This document shows positions 1 to 12,722 of a stretch of DNA of 64,000 nucleotides, piece after piece. The DNA lies in NCBI GenBank assembly GCA_039720395.1, contig JBBPBK010000075.1, positions 1-64,000 of the forward strand. The letters are read 5' to 3'. Source of the stretch: Liquidambar formosana. Taxonomy: Eukaryota; Streptophyta; Magnoliopsida; Saxifragales; Altingiaceae. The notes under the pieces were generated by a model. It had not been told where the DNA came from. It made no database searches and worked only from the letters and a program-made list of their open reading frames with translations. The translations under genes were made by a program, and so were the position numbers. Positions within the stretch are counted from its first letter, which is position 1, and the number at the start of each line of letters is the position of its first letter.

Positions 1-339
1 TTATAGGCATAAAACAAAAGATAATTGGAACAAGAAAGGGTTCTAACATCATAATTGAAATCAAACACTCAAACTAAAGTTTGTAGACAATGTAAAGAAG
101 GCATTCAATTCAAAATATAGTTCATCTGAAAATATCATCTGATTGGCTCCCAAAACTAACCAAAAAACTAAAATCACTACTTTTCCCAAATCTCAGCCAT
201 GACATAGAGCAAACAAAAGCTCCAGTACATCTATCCAAACATTAAAAAAATAGTTAAGAGTTCAGTATTTGTCCAATGTTTTACCCAATGTTTTCAAACT
301 ATTTTACCGAATGTTTTCTCAAATTGGTAGCAACAAAAG

Positions 340-2402
340 CCATAGCTAGAGTTTAGTATCTTGTCCACCCAAGTTTTCTTCAAATTTTCTGGGATGCTAA
401 ATAGAAGGTTCACTTTTGTGGATCTTTCATGATAATCTCACTTACATCCAACATGTCCGATTCATTGAGATTAGGAATCTTTGAAACTTCCTCAAACACT
501 TTGCTATCTTGTCAACAGGTGGAGATGGTGGAGGCAGTGATGGCTCAGCAAGACAAGCTACCAGTTTCTCCATTGATTGAGCTGTCTTTGTATGCTTGCA
601 CCATTCTAGAAAACCCCACAAGAATATGTGTCATTACTTTTCTCTCTTTTATCGGACTGAGTTGAACTTCCCTCCAGATGATGTCGCTGTAGCTGATACA
701 TCAACATCTATTTCATTTAAACCAATGTCAGTACTTGCAATCTCCTCTTGGTCCACCTCCTCATTGAGATCAGCCAGGTGCAAAGCTCTTTCCCATTAGC
801 ATGATCTTTCCCAAAAATGATTCCCAACTCATCCAAATGTGGGAAATTTTTGTGCCACAATCCTTTAGCATCTTTCTGACCCCTGCAACAAACCAAATCA
901 ATGAGTGCTGACAGCAGTATAACTGCTCCAGAAGTGATGGCCTAAAATTTTCGAGATTTAGAAACTGGTTAGCTTTATATGAATAACAAGAGCTTAGGGC
1001 ATCAAAATGGTAGAGTTAGCTAGAACACTGAAACGGCCCAGTCCATCCTTCTATATAGATCTTGAGGATTCTCATTAATAAAATTCAGGCTAACCTCAAA
1101 CCCTTTGACAGAATTCAAATTGATAAAATTTATTGTCAAGCAAATCATGAAGCAAATAAGCTTTCAGAGATAGGTCACCATATTGAAGGGTAACATCCCC
1201 AATGATTGAAAGAACTGATAGGGAGTAATTGTAAGGTCTTGCCCTCCCACGGTATGATTTTTATGAGGCAATTTCTGCTACTTGCTCCCCACCTCCTTTT
1301 TTTCCTTTAGCTACTCAAAAGAAATATGAAAAAAGACAAAGGACTAGAACTGAAACTCAAAAAATCTGGGACTCACTAAGGGTCAGTGCCAGTAACCAAT
1401 CGTGGAGACATAATATCAACTAGCACAATTTTATTAAACATTACGATTTAAAAAATACTGATGAGCTTCACATTGACAAAAGAACTAATTGGCCTTATCT
1501 TTGGAAAAAGAAACACCCTGTGTTTAGGAAGTTGAATGGCGTGGACCCTATCCTATCAATTAACAGTAAAGAATTACAATCAACTAACAAGGCCAACTGT
1601 GCCACAAGCATAGGAACGAGACACTACTTCTAGAACTTAACACCAACACTAAAATATACCTATAAAACCAAACTATTAATAGACATTTTTACATAAAAAA
1701 ATATCATGTGTACTTTGTCATAACTGCATCTTGAATTCTTGATTGCCCAATGAACTAGTTCAAACTCTGATCTTAAAAGCAATTTCTTCAAGGTCTAAAT
1801 TGTATACAAAAGCTCCAAGGGGTGGATTAATGATTTTATAAACCCTTGGAATCAGGGTTCCAAACTATATCAAACCCATATAGCGTACATCAAACGCAAT
1901 TTTGATAAGAAAATTGATGGCCATAGGGTACCTCAGGTAAAATTTCCAAATACACCTACTCAATCATCAATGAAGAGGGTATTGAGGAAAATTGTTAATT
2001 GATAGATTAGAGCTATGTAGGTAAAGTATAAATGTGTTGCCAAGGTATTATGTGATTGTTGCATATGTGATTGTCACGTACTCGCGTTCAAGCAAGTAAC
2101 AGACGAAACCAAAAAATGCTAAAAATATTAAAACTGATTATGCTTTATACAGCCAACACTCATATTTTTTACAACATCATTTTCTATGCATTCCTGAGAT
2201 GTTACAGTCACAGGGTAGCTGATTATTTAATGTGAAATAAAAACAAATTTATTATAAAAAAGTACATTCATAAAAAGCCAACTCCAGCATTGGAGAGGAT
2301 ATGAGTCCAGCAACTAATAATCATGTTCATATAATAAGAATAATAAGACGCTATGATGGGTGCATAGAAGTACTAATATATATATATATATATATATAAT
2401 AG

Positions 2403-2433
<31 letters not shown>

Positions 2434-3156
2434 AATAAGGAGAAGTACTAATATATATAAGACTAACAAAATGAGTGCATCCCAATAAGTTATAAAGGGC
2501 TGTCAGTTCAAACTGCTTCGTCATGTCCAAAGAAGAACAAGAAATGATACAAGATACAAGCAGAAGGTCTTAAAATGAAGAGTAGAAGATCCAAGGGGGA
2601 ATGAAATACTTGATTTGAAGTCTCATGTTTCAATTGAAGATATCAGATATATAAGCTACAATGGCAAAGCAGGATTCGTTTTTATTTCTACAAACAGTCA
2701 GGCTATGTTTATGTTTGGACTCATCCAAATCTCCAACATCTTAAAGGAAAGGGATACCAGGAAAATAGTGAACTAAATCAAAAGAACATTTGAAAACAAG
2801 TTTACCTTTACCCATAAGTCATATGCTTCTCCCTCACAAATGATCATCTTTCTAGCCGCATCCCATCCAAATCCACTACCCCCGAGCATCTGCTGTATAT
2901 TATTATATTTAGATTTTAAAGTTTTCACCCTAGACTCGATATGTGGAGTTGCTTGAAGTCCACAGCCCGATAGCTTCTCCTCCAACAACTTCTCAATTTG
3001 TAGATATGCGCCTGGTTTGAAACCATTATCACATTTGATCCTTCCTGAAACAACTAAATCAAGCATAATTTCAACTAGAATAGCATCCTCCACTGGGGTC
3101 CAACCACGTTTGTTTTTACACCTTCCCCTACTTGGCTCACTTGGTCTAGAATCCAT
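340..3156 (-). pseudogene. Myb/SANT-like companion gene of a PIF/Harbinger transposon, decayed
   Basis: Exon 1 runs from an ATG at 3156 to 2806. It encodes a trihelix-like Myb/SANT domain: a KRGWTPVEDAIL start, a middle with TPHIESRVKTLKSKYN, and the GFGWDAARKMI signature. It ends at a GTAAAC donor. A roughly 1.9-kb AT-rich intron follows. Reading resumes near 877 after a GGTCAG or TTGCAG acceptor with KDAKGLWHKNFPHLDELGI, the usual C-terminal half of these proteins. Shifts of frame at about 790, between 650 and 560, and at about 410 are needed to follow the homology (VFEEVSKIPNLNESDM, then KTWVDKI near 345), so it is a pseudogene. In PIF/Harbinger elements a Myb-like protein helps the transposase bind DNA; its position on the same strand just downstream of a HARBI1 gene fits that. 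Family assignment is from remembered consensus. Confidence 0.75.
2376..2430. repeat. (AT)n microsatellite
   Basis: Two runs of alternating T and A separated by a short TAATAGATA interruption. It lies inside the long intron of the Myb/SANT-like pseudogene. Confidence 0.95.
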
Positions 3157-3374
3157 CCTAAAATAATGTTTCAAGCAAAATAGAATTCAACAATATTTTT
3201 CAGGTTATAAAGCACAACAGAAGTCATAAAGCACAACATAAATTGCAATAAAACATTAAAATCATAATGCACAACAAATACTTTCTAAAAATATTGATCC
3301 AAGTTATAATGATTCGAGTACAAGACATTAAAAAAAAAAAAAAAACTACATTAAAGTCATAAAGCACAACTAAA

Positions 3375-4807
3375 TCAATTGCCCTGTCTACTCTCCCTCC
3401 AATCATTAAACATTTGGTTCGCCAAATTTGTCCTCCAAGCATTCCACTAATTACTTGACTCGATAATAGTAATTGGTTCACCTTGCACTTGATTCACTTG
3501 TTCAACAAATGGCGCCTCTACTAGGTCTACAGGCATCTCCCTTTGTATGAGATTGTGGAGTAGACAACAAGCAACAATTATCTTACAATGTGTTTTCACT
3601 GGATAGAAAGAATTACTCCTAAGAATAGCCCAACGTAACTTCAACAGACCAAAACACCTCTCAATAACATTTCTAGCAGCAGAATGCTTCATATTAAAAA
3701 ATTCTTCAGGAGTATTTGGGGTGTTTCCCTGTCTGCAATCATTAAGATGATATCGTTGCCCTCTATATGGAGCAAGAAATCCCTCACCATTTGTATAGCC
3801 AGCATCAAGAAGATAGTAGTAACCTAAAAATAAAAAATAAAAAAATTATAAAAAAAAAATCATTTATAAAATAGTTACTTCACTTGAACAAAATGAACAA
3901 AAAGTAATAATAAATAAGTAGATTACCACATGGAACAATTAACCCATTTCTCCAACTCACAGCATCTTGAAGCACTCGAGAATCAGCTGCAGAGCCCTCC
4001 CAACCCGGTAAGACATATAAACTGCATATCTTGGGAGCAAACCCCCAGCACATTTGTAGCAATTTCATTCTTTCTAGTTCGATATCTAGGCTTGTCTTCC
4101 TCAGGCACTCTCACTTTAATGTACGTTCCATCTAGTGCTCCTATACAATTCTATATAGAGAGAAAGGGTACATTCCTATAAGTAAAAATAATAAAATAAA
4201 ATACATTTATATGTAAATTAAATTTAGATATACAACTTGCCTTAAACCATTTCCATCTCCCATCTGTGGAATTCTCAAGAACCGGTTCCGGTTTTTTGAG
4301 TAAGACTGCTTGTAAATGAATGACTGCATTCAACACTCTATTAAAATGCCTACTAACAGTCTCTCCAGACCTCAAGAAATTAAACTTTATCACCCGGTTC
4401 TTTATATGATGTGAGAGAATGTTTAAGAACGTTGCAACCATCTCCTCTACATCAATGTTTCTAGAGTCTTTTAACCGATCAGTTGTACGAAGCATAGCAC
4501 ACAACGTAGTGAAAGTACGCCTATCCATCCTAAGGTTATCAATACATTCCAAATCATCAGTATATACCAACCGATCAAGATTTACATCTTGCAAATATCT
4601 CCTATTAACTCTTTTCTTCCTCAACAAATACTTCCTATAATGCCTTCTTGCAGCGATATGAATTGCACAAAATATATGTAACATATTTGCCATCATGAAC
4701 AATATGAGAACAATTTTTTCTCTCCTTCCCAACATCCTACGAGCCATGACTGCACAATAAGAACCAATCTCCATAATATTACTAGAATAAACTTGGTTAT
4801 AAAACAA
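3375..4807 (-). pseudogene. HARBI1-like transposase (PIF/Harbinger, DDE_Tnp_4), decayed
   Basis: Exon 1 (4807-4241) carries the conserved N-terminal part with CIDNLRMDRRTFTTLC and RSGETVSRHFNRVL. A 90-bp intron (4240-4151) follows, with a GC donor (AAG|GCAAGT) and an AG acceptor. Exon 2 (4150-3927) has [13 protein letters not shown], which includes the first catalytic Asp, then [12 protein letters not shown] with the second. Intron 2 is 3926-3824 (GT-AG). Exon 3 has LLDAGYTNGEGFLAPYRG and NVIERCFGLLKLRW, which includes the catalytic Glu. Two lesions are visible. A two-base loss in a TATAT run near 4014-4020 shifts the frame before [13 protein letters not shown] at 3447-3449 interrupts the C-terminus, which then continues in frame (WNAWRTNLANQMFNDW) to a stop at 3375. 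The terminal inverted repeats of the element were not found. Confidence 0.88.
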
Positions 4808-7440
4808 GTTTAGAAATTGGTTTACAACTAGATCCTATACATAAATGAAAACAAAAAAACTGATCCTAAACATATAAAGAGTAAAAATAGATGCCTATAG
4901 AAAAACATTAATATGTTATTTGAAATAAAAATGAGAGCATTCATATTTCAAGTCATTACAATAAGCAAGATAATTCCAAGTTGTAGAACAATTTTTAAAT
5001 ATACTACATGTGCAACGCTGACTACAAAATGAAGGAAAAAGATTGATAAATTGGGGAGCTAAGAAAGCTAGGAATTTATATTAAGACAGGTTGTGCAGAC
5101 TGCATTATCTAAAGGATTGAAAATATATTACACATGAAAGGTTAACAATACAATTAAGATAAAAATACATGCCTATAGAGAAACATTAATGTGCTATTTG
5201 GAATAAATATGAAAGCATTCATATTTCAAATCATTACAATAAGCAGGATGATTCCAAGTTGCAGAACAATTTTTAAATATACTACAATTGCAAGGCTGAC
5301 TACAAAACAGAGGAAAAGGATAAATTATAAGCTGTCCCAATAAGACAAAATGAATAGAATTTTACCCAAAAAACACTATGAACAAATCCTAATAGCAGAC
5401 CCGATAGAATGACCACTCTAATCATAATATACCATGCACACAAAAACCTGGATGAGAGGACTGGTGAACAGATGTGCTCAAGCTCATTTCAATCGATGGC
5501 ATGTGGAAGCTTGTATAAAGAGTCCAAAAGGGAAGGACTACAAATAAAGATACTCAATCCCTACTTGAGGGAGATTCTCCCTTAGTACTACTGTCTGGTG
5601 GATAATTTTATATTTATACTGGAGATTATATCATTGAGATGGGAGGTGCATTTGATTATTCAATGCTCTAAGTTTTATATCACATGCTGTTCTTTTGGAG
5701 TAATAAATCTATGATGACACTGAATTTTAGGCATGCTTGTACGGGCAATTTGTTATGTTTTTAGTTCCTAAATCAGGTTTCGCTGCTCAAATGTCTTAAC
5801 AATGATGTGTCCCATGTGCAGGGCTCCTGGGAAGCAGCCCAGATTATTTGATATAAGGCTGAGGCAGACAAAAATCCATGCATTTGGGTGGAAGAAAGAG
5901 AGCAGTGAATCTCAGTCAGCTCTGATAAATCAGGCATGGACCACTGTATTAAAATAAAGAACTCATAATGAAAGTATATGATGCAACATTTTGACATATA
6001 GAATACAAAAGAAACTTGAAGCCCAGTTAAGCATATCCAAGTTCAGCTCAAATTTAAGTTGGAGCTTAAACACCTCAACAAATGTTAGCTCAGCTGAACC
6101 TCAAGTGAGTCTAATATGGATCCCCAATCTTTACCCCATTTTTGTATTTCTATTTATGCAATGAGACAAAGCAGAACTGTATAAAAAAAATATATTAATT
6201 ATGAGACGTATTTGCATAAACATTTTTTCTTGTATTTGAACTTAAAAAAGTAGGAAGGGAATGAAAGAAAAACAATTAATATCTGTACCAGTATTTCTTA
6301 TCAAGAAAACTATCTATACTCTGTACTGGTAATATATAAAGGAATATCCTTTGATCTCTTAATTGATATCCCTAGCCAAAAAAAAAAAAAAAAAAAAAAA
6401 TCTTTTAATTGATATCTTCCTCGTTAAATCTCAAAACCACTCACTTTCTAATAGTTTTTTTTTTTTTTTTTTTTTTTTTTTTGATACAAGGAGTTCGAAT
6501 CCCTTATTTACTTTAATCCTAGCATTCCAGCACATCAACTTCATAACAATTAATCTATCATAGAGATATAATTCATGGATAAAAAAACAAATATTAAATA
6601 GATACAATGGCAAATTATATATAATAAATAAGAGATCTTTTCTCCTCCCTCCCATGTTCATTCTATCTCTCTTTTTATCTTTCCACTCAAATTCACTGAC
6701 CCACCTTCCACACACCAGGTATTAACAATTCTTTGGGTATGTGCGATCCTCTCTTCCATCACCCTTTCCTCTTCTCCTTTTCCTAGTTATTCTCACACTG
6801 TTTTTCATTGTAGCAATTCCATATTTTTTCCTAACTCCGGCCAAGTCATTTTTCTACCAAAATCCATTTTTGTCAGTGAACTCTATATTCAAAATTCCAA
6901 CATAAGAAAATTATAATTTAAAAAAATAAATAAAATCAAAGAAGTAGAAGAAGAAAAAAATTATGTTGATGAAAGAGAATCGTGCCCAGATCTGAAGTAA
7001 AGAACATACACACACATTTATGTTGATGAAATCCCACTCATCTATCTCTTAATCACTAGATCTGATGATATTAGAACCAACAGAAAGAAAATGGCACACT
7101 AGTTGATGAAATCCCACACATCTATCTCCTAATTACTAGATCTGATGATATTAGAACACAATCTCCTCAATCGTACACTAGATTGAGGACAACGAAAGAG
7201 AAATTGAACCAGAGAGAGAAAATCGAACCAGAGAGAAATATCTTACAGTACGGTGCGTTGATGGTGACGAACTGGAGTCGGACAGTGGCAATGAACAGCG
7301 GCAGCAAAAGCCAATGAGAGAGGAAGAAAAATGAAGACGCTAGTGAGAGAGGAGGAGAAAAGAGAAGAGGAAATGGTTGAGTCGTTTCTATTGGGTTATC
7401 GGGGCTTAAGTGGTCCTTATTTCTTTTTTCATTCCAGCTA
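4808..7440. other. Gene-free stretch with small local duplications and homopolymers
   Basis: No coding region is recognised. A block at 4883-5050 is repeated at 5161-5313 with scattered mismatches, sharing ATTCATATTTCAA and GAACAATTTTTAAATATACT. An A-run lies at 6378-6400 and a T-run at 6455-6482, possibly tails of old retroposons facing each other. A tandem duplication of about 80 bp covers 7021-7160 and shares CACTAGATCTGATGATATTA-like sequence. The 94-residue open frames at 6431-6715 and 7167-7451 are low-complexity and not believable genes. Confidence 0.6.
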
Positions 7441-9261
7441 ATTAGTGTCACGACCCAAATTAATTAAGCCGTGATCAATAATAATAAAACAAGCCTTTTC
7501 TTTAATAAATCCTTTGATAAAACATGGATGACATGTGTTAAAACCTCAATCATTTTAAAATAATTTTGACATGACCCATCTGTAGATAGGACATACCATC
7601 GTGAAAACCTGTTATAAAAATCCATACATAAAAATTTCCTGTCATCCATGTAAGTGGTATCATCCTATGCATCACATTCCACGTATACAACCATAAATAA
7701 TTAAAATTACAACCCTGATTTAAATTACATTTACACTTCTGATTTAATTACATTGATAATTAACATAATGAAATTTCCATCAAGAACGACTTTCCCCTAG
7801 GATAGCCAAACCAATCCCTGGATTATCTGAAAAACATTTAAAAATAATAGGCGTGAGTCCGACGACTCAGTAGATACAATTTGACATAGTAAACTAAAGT
7901 AATGATATAAATAAAACCCAGTATATCATTTAAAGCAAAATATACTAACCAAGTATATTACAAATACCAAAATAAGTTATAACCCATAACTTAAAATAAA
8001 TAATGCATAATGGCCAATGCATGTGACTCATGTCCAATTTACATTAAATCCATTTATTACCAACCACTCCCGCAGGAGTCTTCGCGCAGAAACGGAGGAT
8101 TTAAACCCAACCTCCAAGAGGATAACACAAGGGTTCCTACTTGGAACCGGAAAGTAGCCTCTGATTCGGGAACACAAGGGTTCCTACCTGGAACCGGAAA
8201 GTACCCCAGGACCAAAGGAATGGAAAAAACCACAAAGTCCCATTGACTGCAAGTAGTCCAATTCCAATGACCCCTTTTTATGCAATACTTTTACCCAGTA
8301 TTCATTAAATCCATTTAATGCATGATTATGCCAACATGCAATGCGATAAACCATAAAATGATTTTTAACCAAAAATCACTTCCAAAATATGCTCTAATCA
8401 AATAACATCATAATTATACCCAAAATTGTAATAAACAACATAATTTCTCATTATGATTATAACCTTAAAATCATAATCGAAAACATCGAATAAACAGGGA
8501 AAGTAACCGTAAAATCCCTACATTTATATTCCATAGGATGTATACAATTAACTAAAATTATTGATAAACATAATTCCAATTTATGTTGTCAAATACCCAA
8601 AGTTCTCCTTCAAGATTTATTCCATAAATCATTTATATACATATTCTAAGCCCATGAATACCAATTACTATGATAATATATACCATATTATCATGTCAAT
8701 AGTTTAAACCTATGTAAATTGCACCTACCTCAACCAAATGCGTAGAAAAATGTAACCTTTGATGCCGTGGGTATGAAGTCCAGACCCTAGGATGCAAATG
8801 CAAGCTCCCAATCCAAGCCCTAGCTCCCAAATGACTTGGTTGATGTTGGTAATGGAGGTCCCAACTCCAAATCACCACCAAAACTCCCCAATATGCATGA
8901 ATAAACCCATAAATGTAAGAATGAGATGATAAACCAAAATAAATTACAAACCTTAACTCCAAAATGTGAGAAAATACCTCTAGAATGCAAAAGAATTGGT
9001 GAGGATGACAATCCATGCCAACCCCCATGAAATCCAAGCTCTAATCACCATTAACAAGCTCCACGCTCTACCAAGAGGTTGGAGAAGATGAATCCAACCA
9101 TAATAATGCATTCCTAAGCCTCAAAGAGAGAGAAAAACCCAAATCCACCACCATACATGCGTAGATCGGGTTAAAATACGCTAGATCCGAGCTTGCCGGC
9201 GTCGGATCGAGGTCGCTGTGCTCTAGCGAGACACCGTCGAGCCTCCGCGCCATCTTCTCCT

Positions 9262-9294
<33 letters not shown>

Positions 9295-9336
9295 AAGCCT
9301 AAAAAGACCAGATTTTGGTCTAAATTCATGTGGGAT

Positions 9337-9352
9337 GGGTTTTTATAAGGGG
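9337..9352 (-). promoter_or_regulatory. Putative TATA box of the solo LTR
   Basis: On the minus strand the sequence reads CCCCTTATAAAAACCC. It is followed about 50 bp downstream by a (GA)n-rich leader (9266-9292), a layout shared with the LTR at 20907-22580. Confidence 0.55.
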
Positions 9353-9403
9353 TGAGGGGCATTTGTGTCATTTGACGCAAAAAAATTTGCAAAAACCGCG
9401 ATG

Positions 9404-9509
9404 CACGATCGATCGTGGGTTGAGGGCACGATCGATCGTGAAAAACAGAAGCGAAAATGCATTTCCGGAGCACTGACGATCGATCGTCCCAAAGCTAGGA
9501 TCGATCGTC
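9404..9509. repeat. Cluster of four GATCGATC palindromes in the LTR promoter region
   Basis: CACGATCGATCGTG occurs at 9404-9417 and again at 9427-9440. GACGATCGATCGTC occurs at 9475-9488, and a fourth GATCGATCGTC starts at 9499. The first three are perfect dyads of 14 bases. They lie about 50-160 bp upstream of the minus-strand TATA box. Confidence 0.85.
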
Positions 9510-10121
9510 ACTTGCTGAAAATGCCCAGTAACTCAGGTAATTGTGTATAAACCCACACAGTACACATCCCTGCCTTATTTTCATTAAAAACATAAAAGAA
9601 TTGAGAAGATTACTTTAAGTTATTTAATGAAAATAAGCAAATAACCCCCCATTTGAATCCAAATAAAATATTAAAAAAATCAAATACCCAATATATCAAA
9701 ATCTCATTTCCAAGTTTTAGTACAAAATCTGTCGCCCGACAGATTTTCCTAAAACAAACATGCGTGGAACCCAATCCAAACATGCTAATAAAATCCCACA
9801 AAATCACTAATGTCTTATATTATTATAAACTCCCATTACCGCAAAAAATTATCCTTCAAAACGAAGATTTACAAAAATCCACTTTTTCCCCAACACTTAG
9901 CCAAATTTTAGCAGCTTAAACCTTTAAGTTGCAAATGAGGCTAAGCGCACCCGAAAGATACTCAATGCACCAAAACAAGCATCAAAACGCATCCAACATC
10001 ATAATATCATACACATGCATTACCCATGCATGTAATCATCTGACAAATCAAGGGATTAACTACGTTAACCATATATTAAACCCTTAATACCCTATTTAAA
10101 AATTACGGGTATTACAATTAG

Positions 10122-10254
10122 CCTCCCGGAATGAATCCATTCCCATTATTTGATTCCATTCCTGTTTCACCACCTCATCCAAACACGCAGTTGGGAATAA
10201 AATGGAATGGGATTCCATTCCATCCATTCCATTCCGACCAAACAAACATGGCCT
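10122..10254. mobile_element. MITE fragment with one recognisable terminal repeat
   Basis: The right end reads CCAAACAAACATGGCCTTTAG. Its complement (CTAAAGGCCATGTTTGTTTGG) closely matches the terminal repeat of the MITE at 15802. The interior is rich in GGAATGGAAT-type motifs on the complementary strand. No left terminal repeat was found. The 2.7-kb solo LTR begins immediately to the left, so the other half may lie left of 7441 or be lost. Confidence 0.5.
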
Positions 10255-10437
10255 TTAGGTGATAAACCCATCAATTCAAAAATTTCCAATGTAGCAATAA
10301 AGTTGTAGTTGTAGGTAGGATACCTTATCGACTTTAAAGCAACGAGAACACAACAAGCAAAATTGCTACTCAAACAAAAAAATGATAATTGAAGAAAGTT
10401 TGGACAATTGAATAATAAATAAAGCACACATCAGTAT

Positions 10438-10690
10438 TGATGCGGACAAAATACCTCGTTGCAATCAAACGATGTAGTGGAAAATATTAGAAAATAAGTA
10501 GAGCGCAATACGACTCAATCTCAGATACAAGTGGGTTGTCAAACCATGATTACATAGAAAGAGAAGAATGATAAAATTAAAGAGTGCAAAGCAACTCTAA
10601 CGAAATAATGATTATTAATAATCAATCCAAAATTCTCTTTCCTAGCCCCTTCACAATCATTATATAGAAAAACATAAGGAAACTCTAATA
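10438..10690 (-). repeat. 3' LTR (matched portion) of the 10-15 kb gypsy element
   Basis: The block starting TGATGCGGAC matches 15562-15801 with scattered differences, sharing TAGAGCG, ATACGACTCAATCT and CAAGTGGGTTGTCAAACCAT. The lower boundary is set by the CA-type end (minus strand GTCCGCATCA). The upper boundary cannot be fixed because the other LTR is truncated. Sequence to about 10800 is probably still LTR or 3' untranslated region. Confidence 0.75.
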
Positions 10691-10798
10691 GAATACTATC
10701 ATAACTAGAATTCTTAATGAAAGAAAATAAATAATAATAGGAAAATAATATAAGAGAATCTCCTAATCAAATAAAGACTTTAGCTAATAGGAAATTAA

Positions 10799-11029
10799 CT
10801 AGTTAACTAATACCAATAGGAAATTAATAAAATAGGTAACTAATAATAAGTCTTTCGAATGGGCTGGCTTCTTAGTCTCCCTGTTACGATGTGCGTGTGG
10901 ACCATCATATGCTCTTGCATCAGACTCCTCTAGTTGAAAAAGACTCGACCTCAAGGCTTCATCATCATCACTATTCTCTCCATGATAAGCTTGCAAATCA
11001 GCTACATTAAATGTTGCAGAAACATTCAT
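10799..11029 (-). pseudogene. C-terminal end of gypsy polyprotein
   Basis: The minus-strand frame contains SATFNVADLQAY, a motif found at the extreme C-terminus of plant gypsy polyproteins after the GPF/chromodomain region. It follows the integrase fragment directly but in another frame. The DNA between KKRF of the integrase and this motif has been deleted, removing the GPF module. A 55-bp piece of this region recurs at 26002-26056. Confidence 0.6.
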
Positions 11030-11831
11030 TTTGTCGGAACCTTTTCTTCCTCATATTGACCCACACAAGATTTCCTTCCTTGAATTCAACATACTTTCTA
11101 TGTTTGTCAGTCGCTTCTTTATACTTTTTGTTACTCTCCTCAAGCTTCTTTTGAACACTCTCATGCAACTTCTTGATGTATTCAATCATATTATGTGCAT
11201 CCCCACTTAAAGGATCTGTGACAAACAAAGGAAGTAAATCCAATGGACTAGTTGGATTTTGACCATAGATAGCTTCAAATTGAGTCATTCCAATAGTCTT
11301 ATTTTTCAACCTGTTATAAGCAAATTCAGCTTGAGTTAAAGTTTCACACCAATTGACCTTTTCTTTCCCTACTAAGGATCTCAATAAATTCCCCAAAGAT
11401 CTATTCACCACTTCAGTTTGGCTGTCTGTTTTTGGATGATGAGAAATACTAAATTGAAGCTCAGTACCTATCTTCCACCATAGAGTACGCCAAAAATGCC
11501 CAACAAACTTCAAATCCCAATCGGAAGTGATAGTTAGAAGAATCCCGTGTAGCTTAACAATCTCCTAAAAATAAATTTCAGCCACATGGCTAGCATCGAT
11601 TGTCTTGCTACAAGGTACAAAATGTGCAATCTTTGAGAAACGATCCACTATGAGTATAGAATTATGCGCTTGCCTTGTACTTGGAAGTCCTAATATGAAG
11701 TCCATGCTAACATCCTCCCAAGGAGCTCCAAGTTCTGGCAAAGGAGTGTAAAGACCTGTATTTTGAGAACGTCCCTTGGTTGTATGACATTTCCTACACT
11801 TTTGCACATGCCTCATAACATCTCTCGTCAA
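11007..11831 (-). pseudogene. Integrase fragment of gypsy element
   Basis: The upper part (11831-11565) has the zinc-site Cys pair (HVQKCRKCHTTKGR) and the first catalytic Asp in WEDVSMDFILGLP. After a break around 11514-11565, the lower part has PKTDSQTEVVNRSLGNLLR, with the catalytic Glu, and AEFAYNRLKNK. The region of the second catalytic Asp falls in the broken interval. The C-terminus stops after EGNLVWVNMRKKRF, so no GPF or chromodomain remains. Non-functional. Confidence 0.85.
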
Positions 11832-11998
11832 TTTCGGCCATTAGAATTTTTCTGAACCATAGCAATAGTTTTGTCATGGCCGAGATGCCTTCCAAGACCA
11901 CCACCATACTGTTCTTCAATAATGCCCTGTCTCAACAAACAATAAGGTATACATAGTCCACTGCCCTTGAATAAATAGCTATCTTGTAGGAAGAAATC

Positions 11999-12561
11999 TT
12001 ATTTCGACCTATGTTGCACACATTTAGCCCAAATGTGGCCAAAATCTGCAATCGTATCATATAGTTCCTTTAAAAGTTCAAACTCGACAACCTTAACTCC
12101 CATAGTATCTAGCAAAAGTACTCTCTTAATAAAAGCATCAGCCATTTTATTTAGAGTTCTTGCTTTATGCCAAATGACAAAATTAAAATTTTGCAATTCT
12201 TTAACGCACTTTGCATGTCTTCAAGCTTTTGTTTGCCGTTGATGTGCTTCAATGCCTTACGGTCAGAAGAAAGGATAAACTCCCTATACAACAAATATTG
12301 ATCCCATTCTCACAAAGCTTGAATAATGGCATAAAATTCAACATAATAAGTTGAGTACCTTCACTTTGTGCCATTGAGCTTTTCTCTAAAAAATGCAATT
12401 GGCCTCCCTTCTTGACTCAACACAACACCAATCCCAACCCCAAAAGCATTACAATCAACTTCGAACACCTTAGAAAAATCTAGTATTAAAACAGGGGTTT
12501 CAATCATAGCTTTCTTCACTTTTTGAAAACTTTTTTCGGCCATTGCTATCCACTGAAACAC
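11999..12561 (-). pseudogene. RNase H fragment of gypsy element
   Basis: The first piece (12561-12361) contains EKSFQKVKKAMIETPVLI and FEVDCNAFGVGIGVVLSQEG, the Ty3-type RNase H start with its catalytic Asp. Frame then changes. The second piece (12196-11999) has FNFVIWHKARTLNKMADAF, the end of RNase H with the final Asp. The alignable protein between them is interrupted by stops and shifts. Confidence 0.8.
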
Positions 12562-12722
12562 ACTAGACTTTAAACAATCAGTTAAATTAAAGGTGCAATA
12601 AGTGTACTGAAATTACGAATAAAACTACGATAAAATAATGCTAAGTTATGAAAACTCAGCACATCAGGAATGGATTTGGGAGTTGGCCCCTCTAAGATAG
12701 GTTCAACCTTTTTGAATCAACC

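Larger units (their letters stand above)
7446..10116 (-). mobile_element. Solo LTR, 2671 bp, Ty3/gypsy-like, TSD ATTAG
   Basis: On the plus strand the block opens TGTCACGACCC and closes GGGTATTACA. It is flanked on both sides by the direct repeat ATTAG (7441-7445 and 10117-10121), so both ends are exact. Retroviral-type orientation is minus, reading TGTAATACCC to GGGTCGTGACA: a TATA-like TTATAAAA (9337-9352) sits upstream of a purine-rich leader on that strand. No internal coding remains, which is the product of LTR-LTR recombination. The 3' end in sense (GTCGTGACA) resembles the LTR ending GGTCGCGACA at 22580, suggesting related lineages; a Tekay/Del-type chromovirus is possible but not shown. 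Confidence 0.9.

Noticed and set aside
9171..9473. 100-residue frame with a (RE)n stretch
   Set aside because: It is produced by a (GA)n microsatellite and LTR leader.
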